Below the pieces are notes generated by a model. That model made no database searches. It was given only the letters and a program-made list of their open reading frames with translations, and was not told the origin of the DNA. Positions 7,135-14,849 of a stretch of 25,048 nt of DNA are shown piece after piece. Source of the stretch: Verrucomicrobiota bacterium (GTDB lineage: Bacteria; Verrucomicrobiota; Verrucomicrobiia; Opitutales; Opitutaceae); NCBI GenBank assembly GCA_023446735.1, contig JAEXPQ010000286.1, forward strand, positions 1 to 25,048, in the 5' to 3' direction. The first letter of the stretch is position 1; every line of letters starts with the position of its first letter. Both the position numbers and the translations under genes were made by a program.

Positions 7135-9645
7135 CTATGGACTGCGCCGTTTCGTGCGCTTCGCCTTCGGTTTAGCTGTCGGCTTCGGTGTCGTGTCCGG
7201 AGCCGTGACACTCGTTTCGAGCGGCTCGTTCATTCGGTCCAACAGTGCGAGCACCACGCTCTGCCGCTCCGGTGCCAGCGTCAGCAGGTGGTCCCGGTTG
7301 TCATGCGCAATCAGCGCATCGCGCACCGTCTGGAATGGCGTGATGTCCGGAATCGTGTCGAGAAACGCGAGCGCTTTGGCGGGAGATTCTAGACGCGCGA
7401 GCTGGATGAATCCTTCTGTCGAAAGCGAGTAGACTTGGATCTCTCCCGGATGCGCCGCACTCCACTCGACGAGCTTCGGCAGCGCCGCTTTCCATCTTTC
7501 CGCGATCCTGCCGCATACTTTTAAGAAGACGACTTGGGCGAACTGATTGCCGGGCTCGCAGGACAATGCCGTAACGGCGCAGCTTTCCGCCTCAGGCTGA
7601 TCGCGGCCGATGCTCACGAGCAAAATAGCCAAAGCAGCCCATGGATATGCATACGTCTGATTCAGAGCCAACGCCTTACGGTATGCATCGACCGCCTCAT
7701 CCGCTCGGTCTGGAAAGCGTTCAAGGAGACGACCCAAACATGCCCATGTGAATGTGTCGTCTGAATCGAGCTCAATAGCCTTACGAATGGCATTCTCCGC
7801 CTCGGTCGCACGGCCAGGAACTGACCCCAGAAGCTCACCAAGGGAAGTCCACGCATATGCGAACTTAGGTTCTAGTTCCAAGGCTTTACGGAGTGCGCAC
7901 TCCGCTTCATCAACGCGCAGCGGATCGTCTAGCATCAGGCTGCCCAGAAAGGCCCATGGTGGCGCCCATGTCGGGTCCAGTTCGGTAGCCCTACGATAGG
8001 CATCAGTAGCTTCGAGCTTCCGATCCAACCGATAGTTAAACAGCCAACCCAACCTAAACCATGGCCGCGCCCACTTCGGGTTCAGCTCAATGGCTTTCCG
8101 ATGTGCAGCCGCTGACAGCACCCATTCCTTCCGTCCCTCAAGGAAACCCGTGAGTTCAATCCACCACTCCGCCTTCTCCGGTTTGTAGCCGATCTTCTTC
8201 CGCAACGCAGCCGGCATATGCCGGCACATGCTGATGATATCGGCTTCGGGTAGATCGGCTTTGGCGCGCTCCGCGTCGAACCACTCGTTCAACGACTCCA
8301 ACGCCTTGCCGTCCCAGCTCTCGCGCAAGGTCTCGTGCATGTAGGCACAGCGGCTCGCCTTCGACTCCATCCGTGCCAACGCGCTCTGGAAAACCGAACG
8401 CGCATCGACGAGGCCTTCGCCGCCGCACTTGGCAGCATCGCTGGTTGCCCGCGCCAGCATCCGGGCAGAGGCATCGTCAGGAAACACGATCCGCACGAGC
8501 GCCACGAACCAGTCGAGCCGGCTGCGCGCCGCGCGCCCATGCCGCATGAGGTAGTGGATGTTTGAGAACCGGTCCGTCAGCAGGTAGGTCTTGCGCTTGG
8601 GTCCGCCCGCCGCCTCGCGGATCAGGCCGTTCTTGATCATCGCCCGGATCTGCGCGCTGACCTGATTGCTCGGCAACCGCGTGGCGGTGGCGATCGAGGC
8701 GACCTCGACCGGGTCCCACGCCAGCGCGATGGCATCTAAGATCCGCTGCTGCTGGACGGAGAGCGCGTCGACCAGCGCCTTCAGGTATGGCGTGAAGTCG
8801 TCGATCAATCGTTCAAGCTCGGTGCGGATGTCGCCCCGAAGCCCTTCCGCCAGCAGGCGGTAGAAGGTTTTCACGAGGCGCGGATTGCCGCCGGTCAACA
8901 GATGCAGGGCGCGCACGGTGCCGCTGCGCTCCTTCAGCGTGCGCTCGACCGCCGCATCCCCTCGAATGCGCGCCTGCGCAAGCAATGCCGCCTCGACCTC
9001 CTCGAGCGTGAGCGGACGCAGCTCGAAATAGCGGAAGAAGTCGTAGAACGGCTGGTCGACCGAGGTGATCTCGTCGAAGTAGCGGGTCGCGCCGCCGACG
9101 ATCATCACCCGGGAGTCTTGCATGAGCACCGCGCGCAGCCGGTGAAGCGGCTCGGGATCGCGGATGGCGCCGAGCACATCGTTGAGGTTGTCGATGAGGA
9201 GCAGCGCCCGGCGTCCGCGAGCATCGACGAGTTTGAGAAATGTCTCCCGTGCCCGGTCCTCGATGTCGGCCGCAGCCTGCTCCAGCAGGCGGTCCGCCTG
9301 CGCTTCGCGCGAGCCAACGGCATGCTCCCATTGGCGGATGGCCTCCAACCAGAAGTCCGCCAGATCTCCGATACGACGACTTTCCTCGTCGAAGACCACC
9401 GGCTGCCAGGCAGCGGCGAGTTGCGGGTCGCGGTTCACGCGATGATGGATGGCCCAGAGCGTGGTCGTCTTGCCCATGCCGCGCGCGCCGATGATCAGGC
9501 AGTGCTGCGGCGACTGGCCGGCGCGGTTGCTTCGGACCACGGCGAGCAGGGATTCGAGCAGCGCCTGTCGCGCGGTGAATTCCGCGAGCAGCTCGTCGGG
9601 CGTAAGCAGCGACGGGTTGTAGAGGGCGAAATGCGGCTGGGTCAT
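7135..9645 (-). CDS. STAND-like P-loop ATPase with winged helix and TPR repeats
   Basis: An 836-residue protein, second gene of a two-ATPase operon. Residues 45-260 are an AAA/Orc1-like ATPase: Walker A GARGMGKTT (53-61), Walker B ALLLIDN (147-153), then a strand VMIVGGATRYF. Residues 295-365 form a winged helix (QQQRILDAIALAW...LPSNQVSAQIRAMIKNGLIRE). About 490-700 holds five TPR units of the type AAAHRKAIELNPKWARPW. The tail (820-836) is Lys/Arg/Pro-rich and may bind nucleic acid. ATPase-wHTH-TPR order is that of signal-transducing STAND ATPases, often sensors in defence or regulation. ATG 9645 is chosen because it lies 10 bases after the upstream stop and matches the start of the conserved region. 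The DNA of the TPR part is visibly less GC-rich than the ATPase part. Partner and trigger are unknown. Confidence 0.85.
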   Translation of the reverse strand: MTQPHFALYNPSLLTPDELLAEFTARQALLESLLAVVRSNRAGQSPQHCLIIGARGMGKTTTLWAIHHRVNRDPQLAAAWQPVVFDEESRRIGDLADFWLEAIRQWEHAVGSREAQADRLLEQAAADIEDRARETFLKLVDARGRRALLLIDNLNDVLGAIRDPEPLHRLRAVLMQDSRVMIVGGATRYFDEITSVDQPFYDFFRYFELRPLTLEEVEAALLAQARIRGDAAVERTLKERSGTVRALHLLTGGNPRLVKTFYRLLAEGLRGDIRTELERLIDDFTPYLKALVDALSVQQQRILDAIALAWDPVEVASIATATRLPSNQVSAQIRAMIKNGLIREAAGGPKRKTYLLTDRFSNIHYLMRHGRAARSRLDWFVALVRIVFPDDASARMLARATSDAAKCGGEGLVDARSVFQSALARMESKASRCAYMHETLRESWDGKALESLNEWFDAERAKADLPEADIISMCRHMPAALRKKIGYKPEKAEWWIELTGFLEGRKEWVLSAAAHRKAIELNPKWARPWFRLGWLFNYRLDRKLEATDAYRRATELDPTWAPPWAFLGSLMLDDPLRVDEAECALRKALELEPKFAYAWTSLGELLGSVPGRATEAENAIRKAIELDSDDTFTWACLGRLLERFPDRADEAVDAYRKALALNQTYAYPWAALAILLVSIGRDQPEAESCAVTALSCEPGNQFAQVVFLKVCGRIAERWKAALPKLVEWSAAHPGEIQVYSLSTEGFIQLARLESPAKALAFLDTIPDITPFQTVRDALIAHDNRDHLLTLAPERQSVVLALLDRMNEPLETSVTAPDTTPKPTAKPKAKRTKRRSP

Positions 9646-9655
9646 GGCGTGGGGC

Positions 9656-10852
9656 TCAGGAGGTTTTCCGCAGCCAGAAGTCGCGGAGGATGCTGGAACC
9701 GAAGCGGGTGAGTTGGGCACCGCCGGACTCCTGCAGGAGGTAGCCATCGTGTTTCAACGTCTCGAGCACGTGGTCGAGTTCGTCAGTCGCGGAGGCGTGG
9801 TCGACGAGACCGGGCGCAAGTCGCGCGTGGATCGCCTCGAACTCCGCGCGACTCAGACCATCGGTTGTCCGGCAAACGGCCTTGAGGATTCCGCGCGCCA
9901 GCAGGAGCTCGGTGGCGGAGAACACATCCTTCAACCGGTCGAACATGCCGTCGCAGTACTGGTTGCGGCTGCCGTGCACGAGGCGTTCGCGATAGATCTT
10001 CTCCAGCTGCGCCGCGGTCGGCGGCCGGGCGAACTCGCCCTCCTCGATCTCGGCGAGAAACAACTGGAGCAGGATGGGCCAGTTGGCGCCCAGCAGCGCG
10101 AGAATTTTGCGGCGCCCACGCAGGTCTAGCGGGATGCGGTTGTCCTTCGCCAGAGTCTCGAGCAATCCCAGCGCCTCGGCTTCGCCGAGTGGAGGAATCT
10201 CCAGCGTGTCGAACTCGTTCACGCTCGGTGCCAAGCCTAGGCTTCGAACCACGCCCTTCAGGCCGATCGATCCGGTGACGAGAAACCGCACCCGCTTCTC
10301 TTTTAGCTCACTGCGCGCCGAGCGGAACCAGTTGAGCACCGCCTCGACCTCGTCGCGGGAGCGTTTGCGGGCAACGAGCTTCAGGAAGGTTGGGAACTCA
10401 TCGAGCAGGAAGAGCACGGGGACATCGGAAGCGACCAGCAGGCGCAGGAACTCGTCGGCTGGTTTTCGCCATGCCTCCGCCTTTTCAGTGCCGGCAAACT
10501 CGACACCACCAAACCCGGAAACCTCGATCTTGCTGATTCCCGATAGAAGCTTGGCGACCTTGGCCTCCGCCAGCGACCGCACGCTTTCCGGCTGCTCGAG
10601 CGTCCGCCTCAGCGCGGCCAACATATCGCCGAGCCATGCCTCGACACTGTCGCGCTTCTCCAGATTGAGGAGGATCGGAACAAAGCTTCCCGGTGCAGCT
10701 TTGATCTCCTCCAAACATGAGGTCTTCCCGGTGCGCCGCGGCCCAAGGAAAGCGACGTTTCCCCGCTCCAGCGAACGCAGCATCTTCCTCAGCAAGGCAG
10801 GCCGCTTGTAGAAATTGCCGCCGGAAACGGGAGGGCCGATGCGTAGATCCAT
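9656..10852 (-). CDS. AAA-type ATPase of the archaeal-ATPase-like class
   Basis: A 398-residue ATPase, first gene of the operon. It opens with IGPPVSGGNFYKRPALLRKML, the usual lead-in of 'archaeal ATPase' (PF01637-like) proteins. Walker A is GPRRTGKTS (37-45) and Walker B is VLFLLDEFP (146-154), with catalytic Asp151-Glu152. A sensor-like strand VRFLVTGSIGL follows at about 188-198, then a helical lid. The C-terminal 100 residues resemble a winged helix (LSRAEFEAIHARLAP...LDHVLETLKHDGYLLQES). Its stop is 10 bases before the TPR-ATPase start, so the two are almost certainly co-transcribed. Such ATPases are often orphan; pairing with a second, dissimilar ATPase suggests a two-component complex. 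Function is not known. Confidence 0.86.
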   Translation of the reverse strand: MDLRIGPPVSGGNFYKRPALLRKMLRSLERGNVAFLGPRRTGKTSCLEEIKAAPGSFVPILLNLEKRDSVEAWLGDMLAALRRTLEQPESVRSLAEAKVAKLLSGISKIEVSGFGGVEFAGTEKAEAWRKPADEFLRLLVASDVPVLFLLDEFPTFLKLVARKRSRDEVEAVLNWFRSARSELKEKRVRFLVTGSIGLKGVVRSLGLAPSVNEFDTLEIPPLGEAEALGLLETLAKDNRIPLDLRGRRKILALLGANWPILLQLFLAEIEEGEFARPPTAAQLEKIYRERLVHGSRNQYCDGMFDRLKDVFSATELLLARGILKAVCRTTDGLSRAEFEAIHARLAPGLVDHASATDELDHVLETLKHDGYLLQESGGAQLTRFGSSILRDFWLRKTS

Positions 10853-10863
10853 GCAGCGGATCT

Positions 10864-10889
10864 ATTGCGCATTTCTATTTTTGCGCAAT
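10864..10889. promoter_or_regulatory. Inverted repeat in the AT-rich leader of the ATPase operon
   Basis: ATTGCGCA (10864-10871) and TGCGCAAT (10882-10889) form a perfect 8-bp inverted repeat with a 10-base spacer, starting 12 bases upstream of the first ATPase start. The surrounding 60 bp are far more AT-rich than the rest of the window, as expected of a promoter. It could be an operator for a dimeric regulator or a leader hairpin covering the ribosome entry site. Confidence 0.6.
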
Positions 10890-10947
10890 TAATTTTTTGC
10901 CCAGACACTCCATCTATTAACGAATGATCCCACCCGTCGCTCAAAAC

Positions 10948-10981
10948 AACGAAGCCCCGGGGGCACTCCCGGGGCTTCGTT
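10948..10981 (-). terminator. Rho-independent terminator of the GDSL esterase gene
   Basis: A perfect 14-bp inverted repeat (AACGAAGCCCCGGG at 10948-10961, CCCGGGGCTTCGTT at 10968-10981) with a 6-base loop. Read on the minus strand it lies 18 bases beyond the esterase stop and is followed by GTTTTGAG, a short T-run. It is the best terminator in the window. Confidence 0.9.
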
Positions 10982-10999
10982 ATCTGTAAAGCTCTCCGC

Positions 11000-11800
11000 T
11001 CACTTCTTCTTCAGCGCACTCGGGTCGCCCGTGGGCGCCGGCGCGTGGTCCTCGGTGCCGCGCGGACCGAGCAGCTCGGTGAGCACCGGCGTGAGGTTCT
11101 TCGCCCACACCTCGTAGCCCTTCACGCTGAGGTGCAGCTTGTCGACCGCGATGCCCTCGAAAAGGGTGCCGTCCTTGTCCGCCAACTGGTCGTTGATGTT
11201 CAGGAAACGGATGCGCTGTCCGTCGGCGAACGTCGCGATACGCGCGTTCACCTCGGCCACGATCCGGTTCGACTCCGGGTTGTCGTTGCGCGTGAAGATC
11301 GCCATCAGGACGATCGTCGCGTCCGGTGCCTTCGCCTGCAACGTGTCGAGGATCGCCTTGATCCCCTGGACGGTGTCGTCCGCCGCGCCGGGCTTGGGTT
11401 TGTCGCCGATGTTGTTGGTGCCGCCGAGGAACACGATCACCTTCGGGCTCAGGCCCTCGAACTCGCCGTTGGTGATCCGCCACAGCATGTTGTGGGTGGA
11501 GTCTCCGCCCCAGCCGAAGTTGCCGGCGTTCCAGCCGTGGAAATTCTTCTGCCAGTGCGCGAGGAACTCGGGGTAGTCGAGCGCCCCCCAGCGTCGCGTG
11601 ATCGAGTCACCGAGGAAATAGACGTCGATCCGGCCCTGCTTCGCCTTCTCGACGAGCTGCTGGTGGCCAATGCGCCCGTTTTCGTTCCACGGCGGATAGG
11701 CGGCGTGTTCGGCCGCGTTGACGCAACCGGCGAGAGCGGTCAGGGCGAACAGCCCGGCCAAGGAACAGGACGACAGGGAGGGGAGACGGGGAACGATCAT
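11000..11800 (-). CDS. GDSL/SGNH-family esterase lipoprotein
   Basis: A 266-residue protein. Residues 1-25 form a lipoprotein signal with lipobox LAGC (23-26), so Cys26 is probably lipidated and the enzyme is membrane-anchored facing outward. SGNH blocks are all present: nucleophile in FLGDSITRRWG (Ser66), GWGGDST (96-102) for the oxyanion hole, FLGGTNNIG with Asn130, and the Asp220-x-x-His223 pair in VDKLHLSVKGYE. This pattern matches the platelet-activating-factor-acetylhydrolase-like GDSL group, which in polysaccharide degraders often removes acetyl groups from sugars. ATG 11800 is chosen because the signal sequence starts there; the frame is open further upstream but reads as filler. A strong terminator follows. 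Confidence 0.9.
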   Translation of the reverse strand: MIVPRLPSLSSCSLAGLFALTALAGCVNAAEHAAYPPWNENGRIGHQQLVEKAKQGRIDVYFLGDSITRRWGALDYPEFLAHWQKNFHGWNAGNFGWGGDSTHNMLWRITNGEFEGLSPKVIVFLGGTNNIGDKPKPGAADDTVQGIKAILDTLQAKAPDATIVLMAIFTRNDNPESNRIVAEVNARIATFADGQRIRFLNINDQLADKDGTLFEGIAVDKLHLSVKGYEVWAKNLTPVLTELLGPRGTEDHAPAPTGDPSALKKK

Positions 11801-12233
11801 GGCAAGGGGAGGATGGGGAAACACCGGCGGCGGTGCGAGAACCAGATTCGCACTCCTTGACCACCGCCACGAGCCGCGGTTCATCCCAACGTTCGACCGC
11901 CCGGTGCGCGCCGCGTGCGCGCGGACTTCGCTCAGCCACGCCACCCGGCGCCCCCCGTTGCGCCTACTGGTCTCGCGATCGGGACATCAGTGGGCGCCAC
12001 GGGCCTGCGCTCCAGCGCCGCCCGGCGCAGTTGCGCGCACCGGCGGGCCGCGACGTTTCACTCCGTCGGCAGTACCCGGTCGCCAAGGTATCGCCGGCTC
12101 GATCCGCGCGCCACGGCCGTCCGGCCGCGGCAGCGCCCCCTGCGGCCCACGCCTCCATCAAGCCCGGTCCACCAGCTTCCACCCCGACGGAACCGACATC
12201 GACTCCGCGCGGTCCACCCCCACACTCCCGCCC
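11801..12233. other. Divergent intergenic region
   Basis: This 433-bp GC-rich gap lies between divergent esterase and transglycosylase genes. The only structure I see is a small hairpin, GTGCGA (11833-11838) with TCGCAC (11848-11853). Both strands have open frames but none resembles a protein. It presumably holds two promoters, which I cannot place. Confidence 0.4.
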
Positions 12234-13439
12234 GTGCGCCGCACCCGCATCATCCTCGCCGCCGCCATGCTCGCCTGCGCTCTCGCGCTACGGGCCGGCG
12301 AGCCCGCGGCCGGCGTGCCCGCCGTCCCTGCGCCGCCAGCGGTGTCCACTGCGTCAACACCGGCCACCGATTCCGGTTCACCTGCCTCCGCGCCCGCCGC
12401 TCCGGGGCCCGAAACCCAAGACCAGAAGCCCGCAACCGCGGCAGCGCCCACCGCGAGCGCCGACACCGCCGCCCTGATCGACAGCATCCTCGACAGCGGC
12501 CGCACCTGGCTGGAGGAGAACTTCGAGACCGAGGAGCTCGAGCCGCTCACCCCCGAACAGATCCAGCAACTCGTCCGGCAGCTCCAGCCCGTGGCCGACG
12601 CCCTCGCGCTCGGCAGCATCGAGGACTTCGCGGCGCTGCGGCCGCAGGCGGCCGAGCTGCTCGCCTGGTTGCGCACCCAGCCTTGGGGTGCGCCCTACGC
12701 GGACTGGTTGGCACCGCGCATGGACTATCTCGACCTCGCCGCCGAGGCGGTCGAGACCTCGCACCGCCAGTGGGACACCGAGCAGCGCCGGCTCGCCCCC
12801 CCGGCCGACCCCGCGCGCCCGCCGCCCGAACGCCCGCGCCCCACCCTGCGTTTCGAGGTCGTGCGCGACCGCGTCTACCGCTCCGCGGTGAGCAACAACA
12901 CCTGGACCCGGCGCATCGCCCAGCGCAAGCCGCCGGCGCGGGCCGCCGAGCTGGCTCCGAAACTCAAGGACATCTTCCGCGCCGAGGGCGTGCCGCCCGA
13001 GTGCGTGTGGCTCGCCGAGGTGGAATCCTCCTTCGACCCCGAGGCGCAGAGCCCCTCGGGCGCGCGCGGCCTGTTCCAGTTCATGCCGGCCACCGCGAAA
13101 CGTTTCGGGCTGAGCACGTTCCCCTTCGACGAGCGCACGCACCCGGAGAAGAGCGCGCGCGCCGCCGCCCAGTATCTGCGTTTCCTGCACGGCCGGTTCC
13201 AGGACTGGCCGCTCGCCTTCGCCGCCTACAACGCCGGCGAGGGCCGGATCGCGCGCGAACTCGAGAAGGCCAAACGCCGCAGCTTCGACGAGATCGCCGA
13301 CCGTCTCCCGGCCGAGACGCGCTTCTACGTGCCGAAGGTCCTCGCCACCGTCGCCGCGCGGGAGAACGTCGACCCCTTCGCACTGCCCGCGCCCACGCGC
13401 GCGCTGGCCGCGGCGCCGCCGAAACCGGCGCGCCTGTAA
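12234..13439 (+). CDS. Lytic transglycosylase, SLT/MltD-like (GH23)
   Basis: A 401-residue peptidoglycan-cleaving enzyme. Starting at GTG 12234, the N-terminus RRTRIILAAAMLACALALRAGEP is a good signal peptide; the later ATG 12267 would lose its basic part. Residues 20-75 are an Ala/Pro/Thr-rich linker. The catalytic domain (about 235-375) has the GH23 motifs: VWLAEVESSFDP with catalytic Glu264, SGARGLFQFMPATAKRFGL, and LAFAAYNAGEGRIARELEKA. RFYVPKVLA after the domain is typical of MltD-type enzymes. No LysM repeats are present, so cell-wall binding must come from the linker or N-terminal region. It acts in the periplasm on glycan strands, leaving 1,6-anhydro ends. Confidence 0.9.
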   Translation: MRRTRIILAAAMLACALALRAGEPAAGVPAVPAPPAVSTASTPATDSGSPASAPAAPGPETQDQKPATAAAPTASADTAALIDSILDSGRTWLEENFETEELEPLTPEQIQQLVRQLQPVADALALGSIEDFAALRPQAAELLAWLRTQPWGAPYADWLAPRMDYLDLAAEAVETSHRQWDTEQRRLAPPADPARPPPERPRPTLRFEVVRDRVYRSAVSNNTWTRRIAQRKPPARAAELAPKLKDIFRAEGVPPECVWLAEVESSFDPEAQSPSGARGLFQFMPATAKRFGLSTFPFDERTHPEKSARAAAQYLRFLHGRFQDWPLAFAAYNAGEGRIARELEKAKRRSFDEIADRLPAETRFYVPKVLATVAARENVDPFALPAPTRALAAAPPKPARL

Positions 13440-13471
13440 ACCTGGATCCGCTCGCTGGACACAGCGGGCTC

Positions 13472-13489
13472 CGGGCGGGGAACCGCCCG
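13472..13489 (+). terminator. Hairpin after the transglycosylase gene
   Basis: CGGGCGG (13472-13478) pairs with CCGCCCG (13483-13489) around a GGAA loop, 33 bases after the stop. A second perfect hairpin, GGCGGTC-GG-GACCGCC, follows close by. Neither has a T-run. Confidence 0.5.
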
Positions 13490-13569
13490 TGACGCGACGG
13501 CGGTCGGGACCGCCTGGACCAGCGCGGCGGCGCGAGATCGCAGCGTGTCTCGCCCCGGCGCCCTGTATT

Positions 13570-13586
13570 CGCTTCCGGCGGAAGCG
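13570..13586 (-). terminator. Hairpin after engB
   Basis: CGCTTCC (13570-13576) pairs with GGAAGCG (13580-13586), a 7-bp stem with a 3-base loop, 13 bases beyond the engB stop on the minus strand. It probably ends the engB transcript, though no T-run follows. Confidence 0.55.
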
Positions 13587-13599
13587 TGGAACAACGGGG

Positions 13600-14217
13600 C
13601 TACCGCCGCGGCCGGTGCGTCGAGCCTTCGTCGATCTGCGCCTCGATGAACTTCAGCAGCTCGTCGCGCCCCTCGCGTTTCGTGGCCGATGCGAAGAAAT
13701 GCTCCGGCATCGCCACGCCTGCCGTCGCCAACTCGCGACCGAACTGTTCGGCGACCGCCCGGTAACGGCCCCGCCCGACCTTGTCCGCCTTCGTGAAGAC
13801 CACCGCGAACGGCACGTCGCAGCCGTCCAGCCAGCGCAGGAACTCCAGGTCGAGCCGTTGCACCGGGATCGAGGCGTCGACGAGCACGAACACGCACGTC
13901 ACGTTCTCGCCGCGCTCGAGGTAGTCGGCCACCGCCACGTTGAAGTCGGCACGCTCGCCCTGTCCGCCCTTGGCGAAACCGTAGCCCGGCAGGTCGACAA
14001 GGCGCCACGCGTTGTTGATCCGGAAGAAATTCAGCAGGCGCGTCTTGCCCGGCGTGGCGGAGACCAGCGCCAGATCGCGCCGCTGCGCGACCAGGTTGAT
14101 CAGCGACGATTTGCCCACGTTGGAGCGCCCAATGAAGGCGAACTCCGGCAACGCCCCCGCCGGCGCGCCCTTCATCGTGGGAGTGCTGGCCTCGAGTTCC
14201 GCGGATTTGATGATCAT
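13600..14217 (-). CDS. engB: Ribosome-biogenesis GTPase EngB (YihA/YsxC)
   Basis: A 205-residue TRAFAC GTPase needed for 50S ribosomal subunit assembly. All G motifs are visible: G1 GRSNVGKSS (30-38), G2 around TPGKT (55-59), G3 DLPGYG (75-80) with the family-specific FAKGG after it, G4 TKAD (142-145) and G5 SATK (177-180). Size and motif order are exactly those of EngB. The ATG at 14217 is chosen because MIIKSAELEAS begins at the family's usual distance before G1; the frame is open further upstream without homology. It is monocistronic and divergent from a small membrane-protein gene. Confidence 0.96.
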   Translation of the reverse strand: MIIKSAELEASTPTMKGAPAGALPEFAFIGRSNVGKSSLINLVAQRRDLALVSATPGKTRLLNFFRINNAWRLVDLPGYGFAKGGQGERADFNVAVADYLERGENVTCVFVLVDASIPVQRLDLEFLRWLDGCDVPFAVVFTKADKVGRGRYRAVAEQFGRELATAGVAMPEHFFASATKREGRDELLKFIEAQIDEGSTHRPRR

Positions 14218-14294
14218 GACGAAAACAGCCGCAGAATCTGCCCAGAAGGCAACACCGGTCGCGCAGGAATCGCCCCCGTGGAAGAACGCCGGCA

Positions 14295-14325
14295 GTCGTG
14301 GCGCCCGGTCGCAGCCCGCCACGAC
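14295..14325. promoter_or_regulatory. Inverted repeat between divergent engB and membrane-protein genes
   Basis: GTCGTGGCG (14295-14303) and CGCCACGAC (14317-14325) form a perfect 9-bp inverted repeat with a 13-base spacer in the 173-bp divergent region. It could be an operator or an attenuator-like hairpin. The spacing (22 bases centre to centre, about two helical turns) suits a dimeric DNA-binding protein. Confidence 0.4.
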
Positions 14326-14390
14326 CACTCGTCCAAGCTCGTTCGCCCCGGCCGGCGCCGGCCCTAACCTGACCCGCAAACCGCCACCTG

Positions 14391-14792
14391 ATGCGCCTCG
14401 CCCTACCCTATTTCGTCCTCCAGATCGCCCTGCTTGCCGGCCTGCTGGCGTCCCAGCGCAGCTTGAAGGCGTTTCTCGCCGCCCATGGAGCGATCGTCGA
14501 CTCCGCCGCGCTCGAGGCGTTCAAACGAGTCGCCCGCGTCCAGATGTACGGCGCGCTCTACGCGCTCGCCCTGGGGCTGATCCTCATCCCGTACAGCGTC
14601 GTCCTCACGTTCAGCCACGGGCTCCTCGGGCTCGTCCTCGTGCTCATCCCGTCCGCCCTCGGGTTCGCGCTGGGCCGGGCCACCAAGACGCTCGAGACGC
14701 GGGCGCGCACCCTCCCGTGCGTCCCTGTCCTGGACGCCGAATACACGCAGGTGGGCGAGATCTGGATGAAGCGGGCTCTGCCGCGTTTCTGA
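14391..14792 (+). CDS. Small membrane protein, paralogue A
   Basis: A 133-residue protein with an N-terminal membrane segment (about 4-20), a central hydrophobic region (about 53-95, probably two segments) and a basic C-terminal tail. I do not recognise the family. A second gene at 15942-16343 encodes a protein of the same length that aligns without gaps, with about 60 identical residues by hand count. Shared blocks are AFKRVAR.QM.GA (43-55), GFALGR.T..LE.RAR (about 90-107) and the ending LP.F. Such strict length conservation suggests a real folded membrane protein. Function is unknown. Confidence 0.8.
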   Translation: MRLALPYFVLQIALLAGLLASQRSLKAFLAAHGAIVDSAALEAFKRVARVQMYGALYALALGLILIPYSVVLTFSHGLLGLVLVLIPSALGFALGRATKTLETRARTLPCVPVLDAEYTQVGEIWMKRALPRF

Positions 14793-14849
14793 ATCGGGCG
14801 ACGCCGGTCGGACCCACGTGGACGCCCCGCCGTGTCCTCCCCCGGCGGC

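Noticed and set aside
7135..9645. Naming the TPR ATPase as an Avs-type phage sensor
   Set aside because: The ATPase-wHTH-TPR order is only broadly similar and no effector domain is present.
11833..11853. tRNA-like or regulatory stem in the esterase/transglycosylase gap
   Set aside because: Only a 6-bp hairpin; no cloverleaf or TPsiC-like motif.
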